Positions 28,111-37,540 of a stretch of DNA of 64,000 nt are shown here, in pieces (the first letter of the stretch is position 1; every line of letters begins with the position of its first letter). The stretch spans positions 310,001 to 374,000 of the forward strand of contig CAVZLD010000005.1 in the NCBI GenBank assembly GCA_963776055.1, read 5' to 3'. The notes below the pieces were generated by a model. That model had not been told where the DNA came from, ran no database searches, and saw nothing but the letters and a program-made list of their open reading frames with translations. The stretch is from CAVZLD01 sp963776055 (GTDB lineage: Bacteria; Planctomycetota; Planctomycetia; Pirellulales; Pirellulaceae). Both the position numbers and the translations under genes were made by a program.

Positions 28111-29343
28111 CTAGAAACGGAGTTCGGCGCGGGCCACCAGACCATCGAAGGTCAACGTGTCGCCCAGGTCCAGGAAATTGTTCTGTTGTACCGACCGAAT
28201 GAATTCCTGCGTCTTGACCGTATTGAACCAGGCGCTGAACACATAACCGGCGGTCAACTGCACGCGTCCTCCCGGACTGCACCATCCGCCTCCGAGTTCC
28301 AGGTCCAGAACCGGAACGATTCGTCCCGCTTCCCATTGCGTGTCGACAACGGATGGATCAAACGACTGCCCCTGGAAGTAGCTCCCCTGAAACTTGCCGG
28401 CGAGGAAACTGGCGGCACATCGCGTGTATAGCCGGAGCGGACGGCCGCAAGCGTGGCGTTCGGCTTCCAACCCCAAGCGCAAACCGGCTCCATCAAAGTC
28501 GATGTCGGTGCTCACCTGCTCCTGACCGTTGTTGAGGAACGTTGAGTCAAAAGACTGCTCCAAACGAGCGTATCGAGCTGCCACGGAATAGTTCACGGCA
28601 AACACGTCGCCCCCGACAAACAGATGCCGCAGACCGAGGTCGACCGTATCGAGTTGGAGTTCCGATTGGGCTTGCGAAGAGAGAAAATCGGTGGCGGCAC
28701 TCGTGCTGGACGGATGCGACACCAGCGAGCGGATCACGTGAGGCGGACTGGTCTCGAGACGACTTGTGGTCGTGCTGTCAAACATGGTCATGTTCAGCAG
28801 AATGCTGGTCATCGCGTTGATCGCGAGGTTGGCTCCCACTTCGAAACCCGCTTCATAGTCCGGGTCGAGAACCCCCACGGGGCCGACCTGAAGCGGCCCG
28901 CCGTGAGACGACGAATCGATCGGACCGTCGATCGGTACACCGTAGGCCACGTCCGCATTCCGCGGCCGCAAGTACAGCAAACCGCCATAGATCGACGTGA
29001 AGTGAGCCCAGCTATCGCAGCCAGCGTAGCAACCGGTCGCACAGTCACTGACAAACGCGCTGCTGACGACGTCATCGCAGCCGCTGGCCCACATCCCTCC
29101 GCCGTCGCTACCGACCGGCACCGACAACGCTCCGAGCGGAGTCGCCCCGTCCACGGCCTGACAGTTCGGACCGCTGCAATTTACCGCTGCAGGCACCACG
29201 GCCGTCCCGGTTGGTCCATCACCAACCTGTCCGAAATAGCCGGCGGATCCCTGGAGCGAGGGCGGTTGCTGGGCCACGGTGACTCCGGCCGTGATGCTCA
29301 TGGCCATCAGGAACGCCCAGAGACGCGATTGGATCATCTTCAT
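28111..29343 (-). CDS. Probable outer-membrane beta-barrel protein
   Basis: 410 residues with a clear signal peptide (LWAFLMAMSITAGVTVAQQ), then a Gly/Cys-rich linker (CSGPNCQ, GCDD, CATGCYAGCDSW) and repeated amphipathic strands (SIYGGLLYLRPRNADVAYG, VGANLAINAMTSILLN, VNYSVAARYARLEQSF, LTAGYVFSAWFN). It ends in ARAELRF, the terminal aromatic residue expected for BAM-inserted barrels. It resembles the BBP7/Lpg1974-type porin-like proteins common in planctomycetes. Frame intact. ATG 29343 is preceded by a G-rich stretch in the mRNA sense. Tandem repeats follow its stop. Confidence 0.8.
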   Translation of the reverse strand: MKMIQSRLWAFLMAMSITAGVTVAQQPPSLQGSAGYFGQVGDGPTGTAVVPAAVNCSGPNCQAVDGATPLGALSVPVGSDGGGMWASGCDDVVSSAFVSDCATGCYAGCDSWAHFTSIYGGLLYLRPRNADVAYGVPIDGPIDSSSHGGPLQVGPVGVLDPDYEAGFEVGANLAINAMTSILLNMTMFDSTTTSRLETSPPHVIRSLVSHPSSTSAATDFLSSQAQSELQLDTVDLGLRHLFVGGDVFAVNYSVAARYARLEQSFDSTFLNNGQEQVSTDIDFDGAGLRLGLEAERHACGRPLRLYTRCAASFLAGKFQGSYFQGQSFDPSVVDTQWEAGRIVPVLDLELGGGWCSPGGRVQLTAGYVFSAWFNTVKTQEFIRSVQQNNFLDLGDTLTFDGLVARAELRF

Positions 29344-29913
29344 TGTTTCCCCCCCCGAGAACCACAGGTCGTAAAATCGTATCGACCCACAGGACCGGAG
29401 AATCCAACAGCACCACTACAAGCGATAAATCATTCGCATCTTACCCAGAGTTCCAGCCTTGGAATCGCGCGTTTCGATCTCAACCCGAAGCGCCAGCGAA
29501 GGGGTTGGGGGTGGCGCACGGCGGTTTGGCGGTTGGGACCGGACCCCTTCGCTGGCGCTTCGGGTTGAGACGGATCGAAACGTGCAACTTTACAACGAAG
29601 GCCTCGGGCTACGATGCTCGCCCCATGCGCAACTTCGAAACCCGCCAGCAAGCTGCAGAGCCCAGCCGCGAGGCGAAGTTCGGGACAAACCACACCGCCG
29701 TCTCCGGCCTGCGGTTCCCAGGGGAGAGCGAATCTACGCCGCACGACCTCTTTTGGCCTGAGGTCGTTGCGATACGATATCGGGATGCCTCGTACGATGG
29801 GTGCAACGGCCGTGGTGATCCCCTGAAGCGGGTGAAATGATCGACTCCGGCGGGGATGATATCCGCGACGTACCTCCACGGACCCGGCGAGGCGATTTTG
29901 GAAAGGACATGCC
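29344..29913. other. Intergenic region holding a large inverted repeat
   Basis: 570 bases without a supported gene. Apart from the inverted repeat listed separately, a TGCGCAACTTCGAAAC-like block near 29636 is echoed around 63168, next to the second copy of the element. A GGAAAGGACATGCC site directly precedes the DUF2760 gene. Confidence 0.5.
29479..29569. repeat. Long inverted repeat, planctomycete AACCCGAAGCG type, copy 1
   Basis: Perfect 27-base arms at 29479-29505 and 29543-29569 (core AACCCGAAGCGCCAGCGAAG) around a 37-base loop. Weaker outer arms GTTTCGAT / ATCGAAAC extend the stem. A second copy with a compensating base change is at 62999-63068. Confidence 0.85.
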
Positions 29914-30456
29914 ATGCGCCGCTTGCTGCTCTCGGTTCGCGTTTTCTTCAAGATCTTGTTTGGCAAAGAATTTGCTGAGCAGGCGGAAGCACTATTGGAG
30001 GGGCCGGTGCAAATCCCCGCGGCCCCGGCCCAATCACCGTCCGCCGCCGCCCGGGTGCCTTCGCCACCCAAGTCGGCTCGCAGTGAAGCGATTACCTTGC
30101 TGGCGACTCTGCAGCGGGAGGCCCGGTTTGTGGATCTGGTTCAGGAGCCGTTGGGCGATTTTTCCGACGAGCAGATCGGAGCCGCGGCGCGGGACGTGTT
30201 GCGCAGCTGCGGGGAGGTACTGCGTCGGACGTTCGACCTTCAGCCGGTCGTTCAGGAGGCGGAGAATTCCGTCGTCGAAACGCCTGCCTCATTGGGTGCG
30301 GGACGGTATCGGTTGACGGGAAACGTGGTGGGTGATCCGCCGTTTCGGGGTCGGTTGGTGCACCATGGTTGGGAAGCGCGAAAATGTGAACTGGCTTCGT
30401 GGTCGGGCGAAGCCGAAGCGATTCGTGTTGTTGCGCCGGCGGAAGTGGAATTGTAG
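29914..30456 (+). CDS. DUF2760 domain protein
   Basis: 180 residues, ATG 29914 after GGAAAGGAC. A short N-terminal basic and hydrophobic segment (LLLSVRVFFKILFG), a Pro/Ala-rich linker, then the DUF2760 core (LLATLQREARFVDLVQEPL, FSDEQIGAAARDVLRSCGEVL) and a C-terminal beta region ending in VVAPAEVEL. DUF2760 genes typically stand directly before Hsp70-family genes, as here (100 bases upstream). The family is predicted to work with that Hsp70, but the function is unproven. Confidence 0.88.
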   Translation: MRRLLLSVRVFFKILFGKEFAEQAEALLEGPVQIPAAPAQSPSAAARVPSPPKSARSEAITLLATLQREARFVDLVQEPLGDFSDEQIGAAARDVLRSCGEVLRRTFDLQPVVQEAENSVVETPASLGAGRYRLTGNVVGDPPFRGRLVHHGWEARKCELASWSGEAEAIRVVAPAEVEL

Positions 30457-30556
30457 CTCAGCCATTGGGCCGAGCTGGGTCGTCTTGATGGCGGATCGTT
30501 AAATCCCCGTCTCGGATCGCGTAGGAAACACGGAATCAGGAACTCGGAAACCTCAC

Positions 30557-32350
30557 ATGTCTGCACAGTTTGTGGTGGGAATCGACTTAGGAACGACGAA
30601 CAGCGTGGTGGCGTATGCACCGCTGGGTGAGGACGAATCACTGGAGATTCGGCTGCTGCCCATTCGGCAATTGACAGCCCCCGGGACGATCGAATCGCGT
30701 GACAGCCTGTCGTCGTTCCTCTACTTGGCGGCGGATCACGAGGTCCAAGAGCGCGCGTTTGATTTGCCGTGGGCGAGGGACCGCGATTATGTCGTGGGGG
30801 ACTTGGCACGGCAACGATCGGCGGAGGTCCCGGATCGTTCGGTCGGCGGCGCGAAGAGCTGGCTGGCGCATTCCGGCGTTGACCGTCATGCGGCAATTCT
30901 GCCTTGGAATGCCCCGGACGAGGTGCAGAAGGTTTCGCCGGTGGTGACATCACAGCGTTACTTGGAGCACTTGGTGGCGATCTGGAACGAGACCTGGCCG
31001 GATGCGCCGTTGGATCAGCAGCAAGTGGTGTTGACGGTGCCGGCCTCGTTTGACGCAAGTGCCGCGAGTTGACCCGGGAGGCGGCGGTGGCGGCGGGACT
31101 TCCGACGCACACCGTTTTATTGGAGGAGCCACAGGCGGCGGTCTACGCCTGGTTAGTCGACCAGGGGGACCCGTGGCGGAAGCGGATTGCGGTGGGCGAT
31201 CGGTTGCTGGTCTGCGACGTGGGCGGTGGAACGACCGACTTGACGCTGATCGATGTGGCGCAACAAGACGGGGAGCTGGCGCTGCAGCGACTGGCGGTCG
31301 GCAATCACCTGTTGGTGGGTGGCGACAACATGGACCTGGCACTGGCTCATCAGTTGGCGGACGGCTTTCAGCAGCAGGGCGTATCCCTGGATCCGTGGCA
31401 AGCGGTGTCACTCTGGCATGCGTGTCGCGCGGCGAAGGAAACGTTGTTAGCCGATGGGGGTCCGCCATCGCAAAAAGTCTCGGTTCTGGGGCGCAGCAGC
31501 CGCTTGATTGGCGGCACCGTGTCGATTGAGCTGGAGCGTGCAAAGGCGGCTACGGTGTTGAACGACGGTTTCTTTCCTGCCTGTAATCTGGAGGACCGGC
31601 CGGCGCGGCGGCGGCAGAGTGGTTTTGTGCAGTTAGGTCTGCCGTTCGAGACGGACACGGCGATCACGCGGCATATCGCAGCGTTTCTAGGCGCGCATGC
31701 GACCGAGGGCGAGGCAGCGGCTCGGCCCTCTCATGTGCTGTTCAACGGCGGGGTCTTTCGCGCAGCCGGCCTCCGGCACCGGTTGTTGCAGGTGCTGGAA
31801 GGCTGGTTCCCCGGGACGCGCGGTGCAGGACCTGACCGGACGAGGCGATCTGGATTTCGCCGTCGCCCGAGGGGCGGCCTATTATGGCTGGACGAAGCAG
31901 CGGGGCGGAGTGCGGATCCGCGGTGGAACAGCCCGGTCGTACTACATTGGAATCGAGACATCCGGGTTGGCAATTCCCGGAGCTCCGCGACCGTTGCGCG
32001 CCGTGTGTGTTGTGCCCTTCGGGATGGAGGAGGGCACGCAGCTGGATGTTCCTTCTGCGCCAATTGGCCTGTTATTGGACGAGCCGGCCCAATTTCGCTT
32101 CTTCAGTTCATCCGTTCGGAAGCAGGATCAGCCTGGCGACGTGCTGGACCGGTGGAGCGAGGAGGAGCTGCAGGAGACGGATTCGATGGAAGCGATCCTG
32201 CCTGCCAGCGAGGCGACGGAAGACAAGTATGTCCCCGTGCAGTTCCAGTCACGCGTCACAGAACTGGGTGTTTTCGAATTGTGGTGTGTCAGCACCCAAT
32301 CACCCGACCGCTGGAAACTCGAATTCAGCGTTCGCCAGCCCACCTCCTGA
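30557..32350 (+). CDS. Hsp70-family chaperone (two frameshifts in this sequence)
   Basis: About 600 residues of a DnaK-like protein associated with DUF2760. The ATPase motifs are intact: GIDLGTTNSVVAY (phosphate 1), LLVCDVGGGTTDLTLI (phosphate 2) and VLFNGGVFRAAGLRHRLL (adenosine). The reading frame breaks twice: near 31062, where one more C in GCC would give DASARELTREA, and near 31815, where one C too many in TTCCCCGG disrupts GWFPGRAVQDL. Both are homopolymer sites, so I take the gene as functional in the organism. The pieces are 30557-31072, 31069-about 31815 and about 31815-32350. A second, longer DUF3731-type Hsp70 often follows in related loci and is absent here. Confidence 0.85.
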
Positions 32351-32397
32351 TCCGCAGGATCGACTTCCAGTCATCTCCCCACAGCGCGGAATCGTGG

Positions 32398-32440
32398 GAT
32401 CGACTTCCAGTCGGTCCCGTATCACCGACTTCCAGTCGGT
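32398..32440. repeat. TCC-loop hairpins after the Hsp70 gene
   Basis: GATCGACTTCCAGTCGGTC followed by the perfect dyad ACCGACTTCCAGTCGGT (32424-32440). They sit between the convergent Hsp70 and SRAP genes. Confidence 0.7.
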
Positions 32441-32485
32441 TCCCCGCTCTTTCTTCCCCGCAGTTCGCTCTCCCTCTTAACCTCG

Positions 32486-33169
32486 TCAGAACAACTCATG
32501 ATCCCGTTGCGGGGCGATACACTCCGGATCATCATTCCGAGGGCTATTGACGTAGGTGCTCACCGGATCCAGTCGCATTGGCTCTTCTTCCAAGGGCCGC
32601 AGCAGGGGCAGCAGGGGTTCCGGTCGGTCGACGTCTGGATCCAGCCACTGCGCGTAGGCAGTGGGAGAGAGAATCGCCGGCATCCGATCGTGGATCGCGC
32701 GGGTCGCACGATTGGCATCCGTGGTGATGATGGAGAATGTTTCCAGCGCGGTGCCGGACGCATCTTCCCAGTGCTCCCACAACCCGGCCATCGCGAATGG
32801 CTGTTCGTCCTGCAACCGAATCAAGAAAGGTTGTTTCGTCTTTCCGGTTTTCTTCCATTCAAAATAGCCATCCGTGGGTACAAGGCACCGGCGGCGTTTC
32901 AGCGCGGTGCGGAAAGAGGGCTTGGTGGAGACGGTTTCCGCTCGCGCATTGATCATTCGATTTCCGATGGAGGGATCTTTTGCCCAGGACGGCACAAGGC
33001 CCCAGCGGAGCGGCACGAGTTCTCGTCGTCTATCGGTTGTGTAACGCACGACGGGTGCGTTCTGTGTGGGAGCGATATTATATCGCGGAACGAGTTCGGG
33101 GCCGGCGGCGATACCGAATTGTTCCAGCAGCAGACTTAGTCGAGAATGGAGGGTGAAGCGACCACACAT
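32486..33169 (-). CDS. SRAP-domain DNA-protein crosslink enzyme (YedK/HMCES family)
   Basis: The family crosslinks to abasic sites in single-stranded DNA through an N-terminal cysteine and shields them from error-prone repair. Start is set at ATG 33169 because the product must begin MCGRFTLHS with Cys2 exposed after Met removal; the longer upstream frame is not coding. 227 residues. Other family marks are RYNIAPTQNAPVVR (Asn and ssDNA contact), LRWGLVPSWAKDP, INARAETV (catalytic Glu), RRCLVPTDGYFEW and HDRMPAIL with the conserved His. Divergent from the next gene with 116 bases between. Confidence 0.94.
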   Translation of the reverse strand: MCGRFTLHSRLSLLLEQFGIAAGPELVPRYNIAPTQNAPVVRYTTDRRRELVPLRWGLVPSWAKDPSIGNRMINARAETVSTKPSFRTALKRRRCLVPTDGYFEWKKTGKTKQPFLIRLQDEQPFAMAGLWEHWEDASGTALETFSIITTDANRATRAIHDRMPAILSPTAYAQWLDPDVDRPEPLLPLLRPLEEEPMRLDPVSTYVNSPRNDDPECIAPQRDHELF

Positions 33170-33285
33170 GTGCGTTGCAACTGTATCATCGAGGGGTACG
33201 GGAAGGGGGCACGGATGTCCGGCACCCCGGTTCGCGCAGGAAATCGTTAGCCGCATTTCTACCACATGGGAATCGGGAGGACGAC

Positions 33286-34455
33286 ATGCCGCTAGGCAAT
33301 GACTTTCAGCACCAGCTGTATACGGCCGATCCGCCGATTGCGCCGTACGATCTGGTGCGAGCGGATCCTCCCCCGCCGCTTGATTCGGAGGAATGTCGGC
33401 GGCGGATGCGGCGGGTGGGCGAGCGGCTGCGAGACGAACACGTTGCGGCAATTTATCTGGTCCACGGCACGTTCACCGGAAACGATGCGTTGGGCATCTT
33501 TCGTGAATTGGAGTGGTTCGTGCCGCAGTGGACTCCGCCGTTGCGGCGGCAGCATAAGCTGCTGATCGACCGTTTTGCCGGACAGTCGGGCAATTACACT
33601 GCTCGATTCGCTCGGCAATTTGCATCGCTGATCAACGGTACCACGGCGACACCGATCCCAGTTCGCCTGTTCTATTGGTCCAGCGAGAACAACCATTTGG
33701 GTCGAGCGGATGCGGCCGTACGTCTCTTAAGCGAACTCGTGGAACAGTCGCAGCAACGGCGGTGCCGATTCTTGTTGTGGGGTCACAGCCACGCGGGAAA
33801 CGTCTTTGCGCTAATGACCAACCTACTGGGCGGGACCCTGGCGAGTCGTCGTGCGTACTTCCGCGCCGGCCGCCCATACTATCGCTGGCGCGTGCCCGGA
33901 ACGGTGAAGGCTCGCGCCTGGCCCCGACTGCGCCAGCAGCTCGCCGATGATCCCGAGTTGCCCGGCCAGATCGAATTGGACTTGGTGACCTTCGGAACAC
34001 CCATTCGTTATGGCTGGGAAAGGCGGGGCTACCACCGACTGCTGCATTTCGTCCATCACCGCCCGGTGCCAGAGTTGCCCAACTATCGGGCGGCGTTTCC
34101 CTTTTCCGTTTCCGATCTGCTGGCGGCCCGTTACGGCGATTATGTACAGCAGCTGGGAATCGCTGGCACCAATTTCCCGATGAGTTTGCTGCGGTGGCGA
34201 TATCGTCGCGCAGAAAAGCGTCTGCTGGAATTGCTCCAGCCGAACATGCCCTGGCGCGATACGCTCGAACGGCTCCAGGTCGGACAGCGCGTCCCCGCCG
34301 AAGGGGAAACGCTGCTAGTTGACTATCGGTCGGACGAACAGCACCAGACGCAACAGCTATTTGGCCACGCAATCTACACGCGTCCCGAGTGGCTGCTGAT
34401 GCACGCCGAAGAAGTCACCCACCGCATGTATGACCGTTCGTCACTCGCCGGATAG
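33286..34455 (+). CDS. Alpha/beta-hydrolase-like protein
   Basis: 389 residues. ATG 33286 has GGGAGG five bases upstream. The nucleophile-elbow sequence is LLWGHSHAGNVFALM, and VAAIYLVHGTFTG near the N-terminus would form the oxyanion-hole strand (HGTF). The elbow reads GHSHAG, so Ser would be the nucleophile. A later VTFGTPIRYGWERRGY resembles the segment after the core strand in lipase-like proteins. No signal peptide, so cytosolic. The substrate is unknown. Confidence 0.75.
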   Translation: MPLGNDFQHQLYTADPPIAPYDLVRADPPPPLDSEECRRRMRRVGERLRDEHVAAIYLVHGTFTGNDALGIFRELEWFVPQWTPPLRRQHKLLIDRFAGQSGNYTARFARQFASLINGTTATPIPVRLFYWSSENNHLGRADAAVRLLSELVEQSQQRRCRFLLWGHSHAGNVFALMTNLLGGTLASRRAYFRAGRPYYRWRVPGTVKARAWPRLRQQLADDPELPGQIELDLVTFGTPIRYGWERRGYHRLLHFVHHRPVPELPNYRAAFPFSVSDLLAARYGDYVQQLGIAGTNFPMSLLRWRYRRAEKRLLELLQPNMPWRDTLERLQVGQRVPAEGETLLVDYRSDEQHQTQQLFGHAIYTRPEWLLMHAEEVTHRMYDRSSLAG

Positions 34456-34770
34456 GACTGCCGGTCGAATCCATCCTGCGTGGATCGATTGCGTGCAGTG
34501 ACAAGAGAAAGCACATCGTGACGGTCTCAGCGCACCGTGATTCGCAAGCGGTGTTCGAGATGAGCAGCGTCGACGCAGTTCCCACAGACTGGCAGCGTGA
34601 GCCATGATCACGCAGTGGGAAAAAGCCCACCAGGAACAACGCCACCGGCCGAAAGCTGGTGGGCGTGCGCTTCGCTGAGCCCACTCTACAACGTACACAC
34701 TCGCGATTCGCTGAGCCCAACCTATGAACGACCAACCGTGCGCCACACACACGACAACGCTGCGCCCATC
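34456..34770. other. Intergenic region with short direct repeats
   Basis: About 315 bases between the hydrolase and the first PEP-CTERM gene. TTCGCTGAGCCCA occurs at about 34673 and 34710, each followed by C.ACCTA/CTCTACAA; a related GCGCCCATCCTACAACG follows. Also a dyad GCCCACCAG...CTGGTGGGC (34627-34669). No gene seen; the dyad could end transcription of either convergent gene. Confidence 0.5.
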
Positions 34771-36652
34771 CTACAACGCCCTTCTGCCGATCCACATCAG
34801 CGTAAACGACGCGAGTACCGACAGCGCCAGACTGGTCGGTTCCGGAACGAATTGTCCACCGCCGCTGCGCGGACCGGCTTCATATCCGCCGCGCGAGAAT
34901 GCGGCGACGAAATCGGCGCTGTCGAATACTTGATCGGCGTTCCAATCACCCGTATCCCAGGTGGCAGGCTGTCCGGTCTCGAACTTGCCCATCACGAAGA
35001 CCTGCACGACGTCCGCACTGTTGAATTGTCCATCCAAGTTGGTGTCGCCCAGGTAGGTATGCCGCATCTCCGGCTGCTCGATCCAGAACAGCCGATCGTC
35101 CACATCGACAACTCCGTCGTGGTTCAGATCAAAGGTGACTTCGTGCCCGCCGGAGCGGATTGCGCCGCGTCTGGAGATCCAGGTCGCCGGCGCCGAGTTG
35201 CCCATCGTCGTCGTAGTCTCCACGCAAGGCCAGGGCCAGCCCCGTGTTCCGCGGAATGGACAGGATATCGCCTGCGCTGGACAACGGAGCGAAGACGGAA
35301 AAGAACTCCTCGACGTTGGTGTAGTCGACCTCCAGTTGATTACCTTGTGCCACCCAAATCTCGTAACCAGCGTCAACGCGGTGTTCGTAATGAAAGCCTT
35401 CCCAATCATAGTCGACACCTTCCCGCAACGAGATCAATCCCAGCGTGTTGGTATTGCCCGTCCGCCACTCGGGAAACGTCAACACGGTATCCCCATCCAG
35501 TTCGTGAGACAGTGCACCATTCTGGTTGCTGTCGGCAAAACCAGCGCCGCGGATCTGCAATTGCGCACCGTCGCTTGCGAACAGGCCAAACGTCAACCAA
35601 TGGGTTTCTCCGGGGAGTTGATCGCCATCGTCGACGCGCAGTTGTCCGAACAGGCCCGACGAAAAGAAGTCAGCATCGCTTTCTAGATCGCCGCCGAAAT
35701 CGGGATCGTTCAACGGCCATCGGCTCGCTCGTCCGGCACCGCGAACCCATTTTCCCGGGCGCAGGCAGCAGATTCCATCGTGATCGTGCAGCACGATCGT
35801 GGTCACGTCATCGCGGACGAACCCCTGCCCGTTCTCAAGCGCATTCAGGATCAGAGCGCGAGCGGTCGGAATGTCGTTCGCAGCTCCTCCGTCGTCATCG
35901 GCAAGATTGGCGACGAGAGCCGTGTCGACGAGAGTGGCGATGGGTGCCGGACCGGCGACCGCTGGCAACTCCGTGGTGTCGCCCAAAGCCAACCATCGCG
36001 CTGTGCTCGCGTTAACGTGCGCTCCCTGCGCGCTGGTTAGCTCCCAGTAGGCCGCCCCGGAACGCTCCCACATCAAAAACTCAAATTCGTGCAGTCCGGC
36101 GGCCAACTCGATCACACCGCGCGAATCCGCATCGTTCGTGCTGAAGGGATGAATCATCGCCCCATCCCGATCCAACTGCCCGTTGCCATACACGGCAGTG
36201 AACGGCGTGCCGATCAGCCGAAGGCCCATTCCTTCGCTGGATCGGACCTGCAGAGTGTACGTGCCCGCTTCGGCCACGCGTAAGACGCCGCGGGCAACAC
36301 TGAGGAAATCGTCGTCGTCGGCCGGAGAGTCGGAGGGGAAGTGCCAAGGCCACGTTTGGTCAAGGATCGGTCCGCCGACCGGATGCGTGTCCGGATCTGT
36401 CAGGTCGGTCGTCTCGAATTGGCCTTGAGCCACGGAGTGCGGCAGGAGACTTCCCGCCTTGATCTGCTCGATGATTTCCGCCGCCATCTCCAGATCGTCG
36501 ATCGGCCCGATCCCCCCGGCGTAATCGGTGACTCCCACGGTGCCCAAGCCACCGGCAATCCCCGGCAAATCGCGTGGCAGATGTGGATCCTGACCAGCTA
36601 CTGTCTCGAAACTTGCCACCGCAAAAAGAAAGAACAACAGTCCTCTTGTCAC
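34771..36652 (-). CDS. PEP-CTERM surface protein with PA14-like and dockerin-like regions, paralog 1 (one frameshift)
   Basis: Start GTG 36652 has AGGGAGG nine bases upstream and gives a signal peptide (GLLFFLFAVASFETVAGQ). A longer upstream frame runs through tandem repeats and is rejected. One PA14-like domain follows (GTYTLQVRSSEGMGLRLIG, then GVIELAAGLHEFEFLMWERSG), then a CTERM-proximal LamG-like beta region. Near 35165 the frame shifts: DGQLGAGDLDLQ continues in the other frame as GAIRSGGHEVTFDLNHDG. EF-hand-like repeats follow (DLNHDGVVDVDD, DTNLDGQFNSAD, DWNADQVFDSAD), then VPEPTSLALSVLASFTLMW and RRAL, the PEP-CTERM sorting signal for exosortase. Likely a calcium-binding cell-surface or matrix protein. 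Confidence 0.75.
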
Positions 36653-36828
36653 GAACGGATGCCTCCCTGCGAACAACTTTGCAAGGCAAGTGGCCAATTG
36701 CCTCGAGAGCCACAACGACAACAACACGACTAGAAACAGGAAACCGCGTGCCGTCGCTCCTGTCAAGAGAAAGCTGCCACCGACTTGTAAGATAGCCGGC
36801 TCGGTACGTCGAATGCTGGGCGGGCAAG

Positions 36829-37047
36829 TGCGACAGTCTCCCAGCCATGTGCGACAGTCTCCCGACATGTGGGACAGTCTCCCGACATGTGGGACAGTCT
36901 TCCAGACATGTGGGACAGTCTTCCAGCATGTGGGACAGTCTTCCAGACATGTGGGACAGTCTTCCGACATGTGGGACAGTCTTCCAGCCATGTGGGACAG
37001 TCTTCCAGCATAGTCTTCCGCGTTGATCGACGGTCTTCCAGACCGTC
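36829..37047. repeat. Tandem array of GGGACAGTCTTCC units, array 1
   Basis: About nine units of roughly 20-21 bases (GTGGGACAGTCTTCCAGACA with small deletions) run from 36829 to 37015. They end beside a complete hairpin GACGGTCTTCCAGACCGTC (37029-37047). They lie upstream of PEP-CTERM paralog 1. Confidence 0.9.
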
Positions 37048-37131
37048 CCCAGATGCCGTTGCAATACACCACAGCGGCAAGGAAAGCCGGGGGGAAGCCA
37101 ATGGAAGGACGGATTGGGGATCGATGGGAGA

Positions 37132-37247
37132 TGATGGTTTGGGGAGATGCAGCATGATGGTTTGGGGAGATGCAGCATGATGGTTTGGGGAGATGCAGCA
37201 TGATGGTCTAGAAGACCATCTTACGGGACAGTCTGGAAGACTGTCCC
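37132..37247. repeat. Three 23-base tandem repeats followed by two hairpins
   Basis: GATGGTTTGGGGAGATGCAG occurs three times at 23-base spacing (37135, 37158, 37181). Next come GATGGTCTAGAAGACCATC (37202-37220) and GACAGTCTGGAAGACTGTC (37227-37245), the latter flanked by GGG/CCC. Confidence 0.9.
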
Positions 37248-37253
37248 ACGTCT

Positions 37254-37412
37254 CGTTGGGTCCACCATCCCACCACCACTCGTTGGGTCCACCATCCACT
37301 ACCACTCGTTGGGTCCATCATCCCACTACCACTCGTTGGGTCCACCATCTCACTACCACTCGTTGGGTCCATCTATCTCACTACCACTCGTTGGGTCTGC
37401 CATCTCAATCGC
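37254..37412. repeat. Imperfect 27-base tandem repeat, copy 1
   Basis: Six units built on CGTTGGGTCCACCATCCCAC, with small length differences, directly downstream of PEP-CTERM paralog 2. The same repeat in a cleaner form is at 44335-44463. Confidence 0.9.
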
Positions 37413-37464
37413 TTGGCGAGCTATCCCGCGAGCTAAAAGGACTGTCCGGCAGATCACCGGAAAG

Positions 37465-37500
37465 AAAACGGCCTTTCGGAGTTCACCGAAAGGCCGTTTT
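37465..37500 (-). terminator. Strong hairpin terminator of PEP-CTERM paralog 2
   Basis: Perfect 15-base arms AAAACGGCCTTTCGG / CCGAAAGGCCGTTTT around a 6-base loop, 41 bases after the stop. The outer T-run works in either direction. Confidence 0.9.
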
Positions 37501-37540
37501 GGAGTTGCTTACTCGTTGTGAGCGACGAGTCGAGTTGCGT

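Noticed and set aside
36653..37201. Long N-terminal extension of PEP-CTERM paralog 1 on the minus strand
   Set aside because: It only translates the tandem hairpin repeats; GTG 36652 has a good ribosome site followed by a proper signal peptide.
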